A stretch of DNA of 64,000 bases from Thauera sp. K11 (GTDB lineage Bacteria > Pseudomonadota > Gammaproteobacteria > Burkholderiales > Rhodocyclaceae). Below, piece after piece: positions 60,925 through 64,000 of this stretch. The position numbers and the translations under genes are program-made. Location: the NCBI RefSeq assembly GCF_002354895.1, contig NZ_CP023439.1:1054001-1118000 (forward strand), given 5' to 3'. The notes beneath the pieces were generated by a model, which made no database searches, was not told where the DNA came from, and saw only the letters and a list, made by a program, of their open reading frames with translations. Position 1 is the first letter of the stretch. Every line of letters begins with the position of its first letter.

Positions 60925-63644
60925 ATGCCGATTGCTATCGAAGAACCGATCAACACGTATCCCGCCAGCGGTCAGGGCGAACCCGGGATTGCCGGAGTGA
61001 CGGATGCGCCGGGCGTTCCCGTGGTGACGCTGGCGGATGCGGTGGTCCTGGAGACCAACAGCACGTACAGCCCGAACATGCAGTTCGTGGTGACGCTGTC
61101 GGAAGCGGCGACGGCGGAGGTTCGCATCGACTACCGGACGATCGGCAAGACGGCAACGGACGGCGGCGATTACGACGCGGTCTCGGGCACGCTGGTGGTC
61201 GCTGCGGGCCAGACCAGCGCGGTGATCGCGATCACCACGTACGGCGGCTCGGCGGTGGAGTTCGACGAATCGTTCGTGCTGGAGCTGACCAATGCCCGGG
61301 GAGCGCAGTTCGCCGACGGTGCGGTGAGCCTGCGCGCGGCCGGCACGATCCTGGACAACGACGGCACGGGCGCGAAGCTGGCATTGCTGGTGGGCGATGC
61401 GGAGGTCGTGGAAGGCCACAGCGGCCAGCGCGAGGTGGTGTTCGAGGTGCGGCTGTCGCAGCCGGTGGATCAGGCGGTGACGGTCAACTACACCACTGCA
61501 CCGGGCACGGCCAGTTCGGGTGTGGACTTCGCACCGGTCAGCGGTACGCTGACCTTCCTGGCGGGTCAGACGGTGGCGACGGTGCACGTGCCGGTGTACG
61601 GCGACACGGCCGTGGAGAGCACCGAGCAGTTCTCGCTGGTGCTGTCGGCGCCGGGGGGGCGGGTGCCGAGGGCGTGGGCAGGATCCTGGACGACGATGCC
61701 GGCGGTGGCGTCGTGCCGGTGATCAGCATCGAGCCGGCGCAGGTGTTGGAGTCCAACAGCACGTACAGCCCGACGATGGAGTTCGTTGTGCGGCTGTCGG
61801 CGCCGACCACGCAAACGGTGCGGGTGAGCTATGCGACGGTGGCCGGCACGGCGCTGGCCGGCAGCGACTACGTCGCCACCAGCGGCACGCTGACGTTCGC
61901 GCCGGGGCAGACCAGTGCGGTGATCGTGGTCACGCCGTATGGCGGCACCGCCGTGGAGCCGGACGAGACGTTCGTGCTGCGGCTGACCAACCCCCAGAAC
62001 GCCGCGCTGGCCGGCGGGGTGGCGGCGCTCGATGCCATCGGCACCATCATCGACAACGATGCCCCGGCAGCGGTGGACGGCCTGCCGATCCTGAGCGTGG
62101 CCGACGTCCAGGTGCAGGAGGCGCCCGGCGGCGCCACCGCCGTGTTCACGCTGAACCTGTCCAGCCCGACGGCCGCGGCGGTCAGCGGGCAGTTCGCGGT
62201 CGTGGCCGGCACGGCCAGCGCCGGGGCGGACTTCACGCCCGTCTCCGGTACGTTCCTCATCGAGCCGGGCCAGAGCGCGTTCACCGTCGAGGTTCCCATC
62301 CTCGACGATGCGCTCGACGAGCCCACCGAAACCTTCGTGCTGCGGCTCTCCGAAATCAGTAACGCCGGTTTTGCAGGAACGGATACGGAACTGTGGGCGA
62401 TTGGCGAGATTGTGGATGATGACGTCACCCCGGGTGTTGCCGTTGCGGCCGGTGGGGATCTCGAGGTTGCCGAAGGCCAGGCTTTCGGGCGCACCGTGAA
62501 TTTCACCGATGGCGCCGACGCAGGCGCAAATGGCTGGACCTACGAAATCGACTGGGATGGCGATGGCCTGGCCGACGAAACCGGAAGTCTCGCCCCTGGC
62601 AACAGCAGTTTCGACATCAGTCATGTCTATCCGGATGGTCCGGCCGCGACCGTAGTCACGGTGAAGGTGATCGACGAAGCGGGTATGGATGAAGCCAGCG
62701 CAAGCTTCACTGTGGCGGTAACCAACGTTGCGCCGGTTATTGCACTGACCGGTGCCGGCAGCGTCGACGAAGGCAGCGCTTACATGCTGAACTTCGGCAC
62801 GCTGGCCGACCCGGGTGCGGACGCCGCCACCGAGTTCGCCGCGCTTGGTGGCAACGCCAGCCACACCTATGCCGATGACGGCAATTACGGCATCACCCTC
62901 AGCGTCACCGACGAGGACGGCAGCTTCGTCGCCGGCAGCAAGTCGGTCACCGTCGAAGGGAACGTGCTGCCGCCGGAGACGGTGCGCATCGGCGAGGCGC
63001 CGACGCGGGTCACCTCGGGCAATCCGAACGCGATCGCCGACGCCTGGCTGGGGGACAAGGTCTCCGCCATCGTCCACAAGGCCGATGCCACCGATACGGG
63101 CGAGGCGTGGAGCGCGGTCAATTTCAGCGGAACGAACGCCACCACGCTCGCCGGCGTCGATCATTACTCCGGCGACCTGGGCGTCAGCGGCCAGTCCGCC
63201 GCCACCAGCAGCGTGCGGCAGGAAATCGACGGCCGCGAAGTGCTGCGCATCGAACTGGGACAGGCCGCGAGCAAGGTCACCGTCGATCTGTCGCGCTTCT
63301 ACCTCAACGACGACGGCACGCTCCATGCCGAAAGCGGGCGTCTGCGCCTGCTCGACGCCAGCGGCAACGTGGTGGACGAAGCCACGTTCGTCGCCGATTC
63401 GACCACCGGCGGCAAGACCGTGAGCCTGGATTCGACGGCGGACTTCACCGCCGTCGAAATCAGCGCCGGGGCCTACGACGGGACGGACTTCGTGTTCGGC
63501 GCCTACGCCGGCGCGGGGGGCGGTTTCGCCACCGGCGTCTATGCCGACGGTGCCGGGCTCCACGGCAGTGACTTCCTGGTGAACTGGGTGGAGTTCGAGT
63601 TCCAGCCGGTGGGGACATTGCAGCCGAACCCGCTCGATCTTTGA
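60925..63644 (+). pseudogene. Calx-beta / PKD repeat surface protein, frameshifted at a G7 tract
   Basis: A gene of about 906 codons read in two frames. The first frame (60925 to about 61655) encodes Calx-beta repeats 1 and most of 2. The second (about 61660 to 63644) encodes the end of repeat 2, repeats 3 and 4, two PKD-like domains and an unassigned C-terminal domain ending NPLDL. One added G in the G7 run would restore a smooth reading (APGGAGAEGVGRILDDDAGG). Calx-beta repeats bind calcium and mediate adhesion in other proteins. No N-terminal signal peptide is evident; secretion is uncertain. The frameshift could be real, phase-variable or a sequencing artefact. Confidence 0.75.
61653..61659 (+). 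repeat. G7 homopolymer at the frameshift point
   Basis: Seven G where eight would keep the Calx-beta frame open. Such tracts are slippage-prone in replication and in sequencing. Confidence 0.85.
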
Positions 63645-63777
63645 TGCGACGGGGCGGGCGCGTCGGCGTATTTGACGGTCCCGCCCCGGCTGGAACACAA
63701 GCCATTGAAAGCAATTGATTTTATATCTGGCGCCGATCTTGCTTGAGCGTCAGGCAGAAACCCTTACCGGAGGTCGC

Positions 63778-64000
63778 ATGTTGCCCACTACCCTGAAGAA
63801 ACTGGGTGCCGCCGCAGTCCTGGCCGCAGCGCTGGCTGCGCCCGCATCCGCTGCCGTGCTGGTCCAGCAACGCCCCGCGGACGGCGGACCGGGCTTTCTC
63901 TCGGCCAACAGCGTGGGCTACCAGAACGGAGACACGTTCGTCCTGGGCGGCGACAGCGAACTGCAAGGCATCGCCTGGTGGGGGACGGAGGCCGGCCCGG
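63778..64000 (+). CDS. Secreted protein of unknown function, 3' end beyond window
   Basis: Only the first 74 codons are present. The signal peptide is clear (LKKLGAAAVLAAALAAPASAAV). The mature start VLVQQRPADGGPGFLSANSV and the Gly-rich GGDSELQGIAWWG region suggest an extracellular beta-sandwich protein of the kind that often ends in a PEP-CTERM sorting signal. The C-terminus is not visible, so that idea is untested. GGAGG precedes the ATG. Confidence 0.6.
   Translation, partial: MLPTTLKKLGAAAVLAAALAAPASAAVLVQQRPADGGPGFLSANSVGYQNGDTFVLGGDSELQGIAWWGTEAGP

Noticed and set aside
61674..63644. The second Calx-beta frame as an independent gene
   Set aside because: It would start inside a repeat with no ribosome-binding site or signal peptide; one base restores continuity with the upstream frame.
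63650..63700. Possible direct repeat of the tRNA-Pro 3' end marking an island border
   Set aside because: Only a short GC-rich match (CCCGCCCCGG) is present, as expected by chance in such DNA.

Overview
The window is high-GC DNA whose gene orders (gyrA-serC-pheA-hisC-tyrA-aroA/cmk-rpsA-ihfB-lapAB, and thrS-infC-rpmI-rplT-pheST-ihfA-merR-tRNA-Pro) are those of a betaproteobacterial chromosome. The end of a meta-cleavage aromatic pathway, a PedF/ExaC-type alcohol oxidation cluster and a phasin suggest Rhodocyclales, such as Azoarcus, Thauera or Aromatoleum. The genus is an inference; no rRNA gene is present.

Region 1 (1-3018) is the downstream end of an aromatic meta-cleavage operon: acetaldehyde dehydrogenase, 4-hydroxy-2-oxovalerate aldolase, 4-oxalocrotonate tautomerase and an ABM-domain membrane protein. 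purL (plus) and dksA (minus) follow, converging.

Region 2 (7.8-14.8 kb) is an alcohol/aldehyde oxidation module. On the minus strand lie PedF-like cytochrome c, a periplasmic binding protein and an outer-membrane beta-barrel protein. On the plus strand lie an ExaC-type aldehyde dehydrogenase, a DUF779 protein and a sigma-54 enhancer-binding regulator. I see three GG-N10-GC (-24/-12) promoters: two divergent (pedF and aldehyde dehydrogenase) and one before the regulator. The heptamer TGGAGCA/TGCTCCA recurs five times between the divergent promoters, and once more as a perfect inverted repeat near the regulator's start. This looks like a closed sigma-54 circuit.

Region 3 (15-30 kb) holds gltX, a hipBA toxin-antitoxin pair, a phasin, a NarL/DegS-type two-component pair, mnmC, a DUF808 membrane protein, an M1 peptidase coupled to a ChaN-PDZ protein, and a CHASE-PAS-GGDEF cyclase.

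Region 4 (30.3-49 kb) is housekeeping: gyrA, serine/aromatic/histidine amino-acid genes, a fused aroA-cmk, rpsA, ihfB, lapAB, ugd and cysM, then a ydbH-ynbE-ydbL envelope operon, a PolB-like exonuclease and a GlsB/YeaQ protein. Region 5 (49-56.9 kb) is tRNA-Val, then thrS to a merR-type gene and tRNA-Pro; infC starts at ATC.

Region 6 (56.9-64 kb), directly behind tRNA-Pro, is accessory. It holds a promoter-operator with a broken short ORF, a DUF4760-like membrane protein, an 803-residue trypsin-like protease fused to a DNA/RNA non-specific nuclease, a decayed histidine-kinase fragment, a Calx-beta/PKD surface protein interrupted at a G7 tract, and the start of a secreted protein. The protease-nuclease and its neighbours are the best candidate for an undescribed conflict or defence system. 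No CRISPR array, insertion sequence or rRNA was found.
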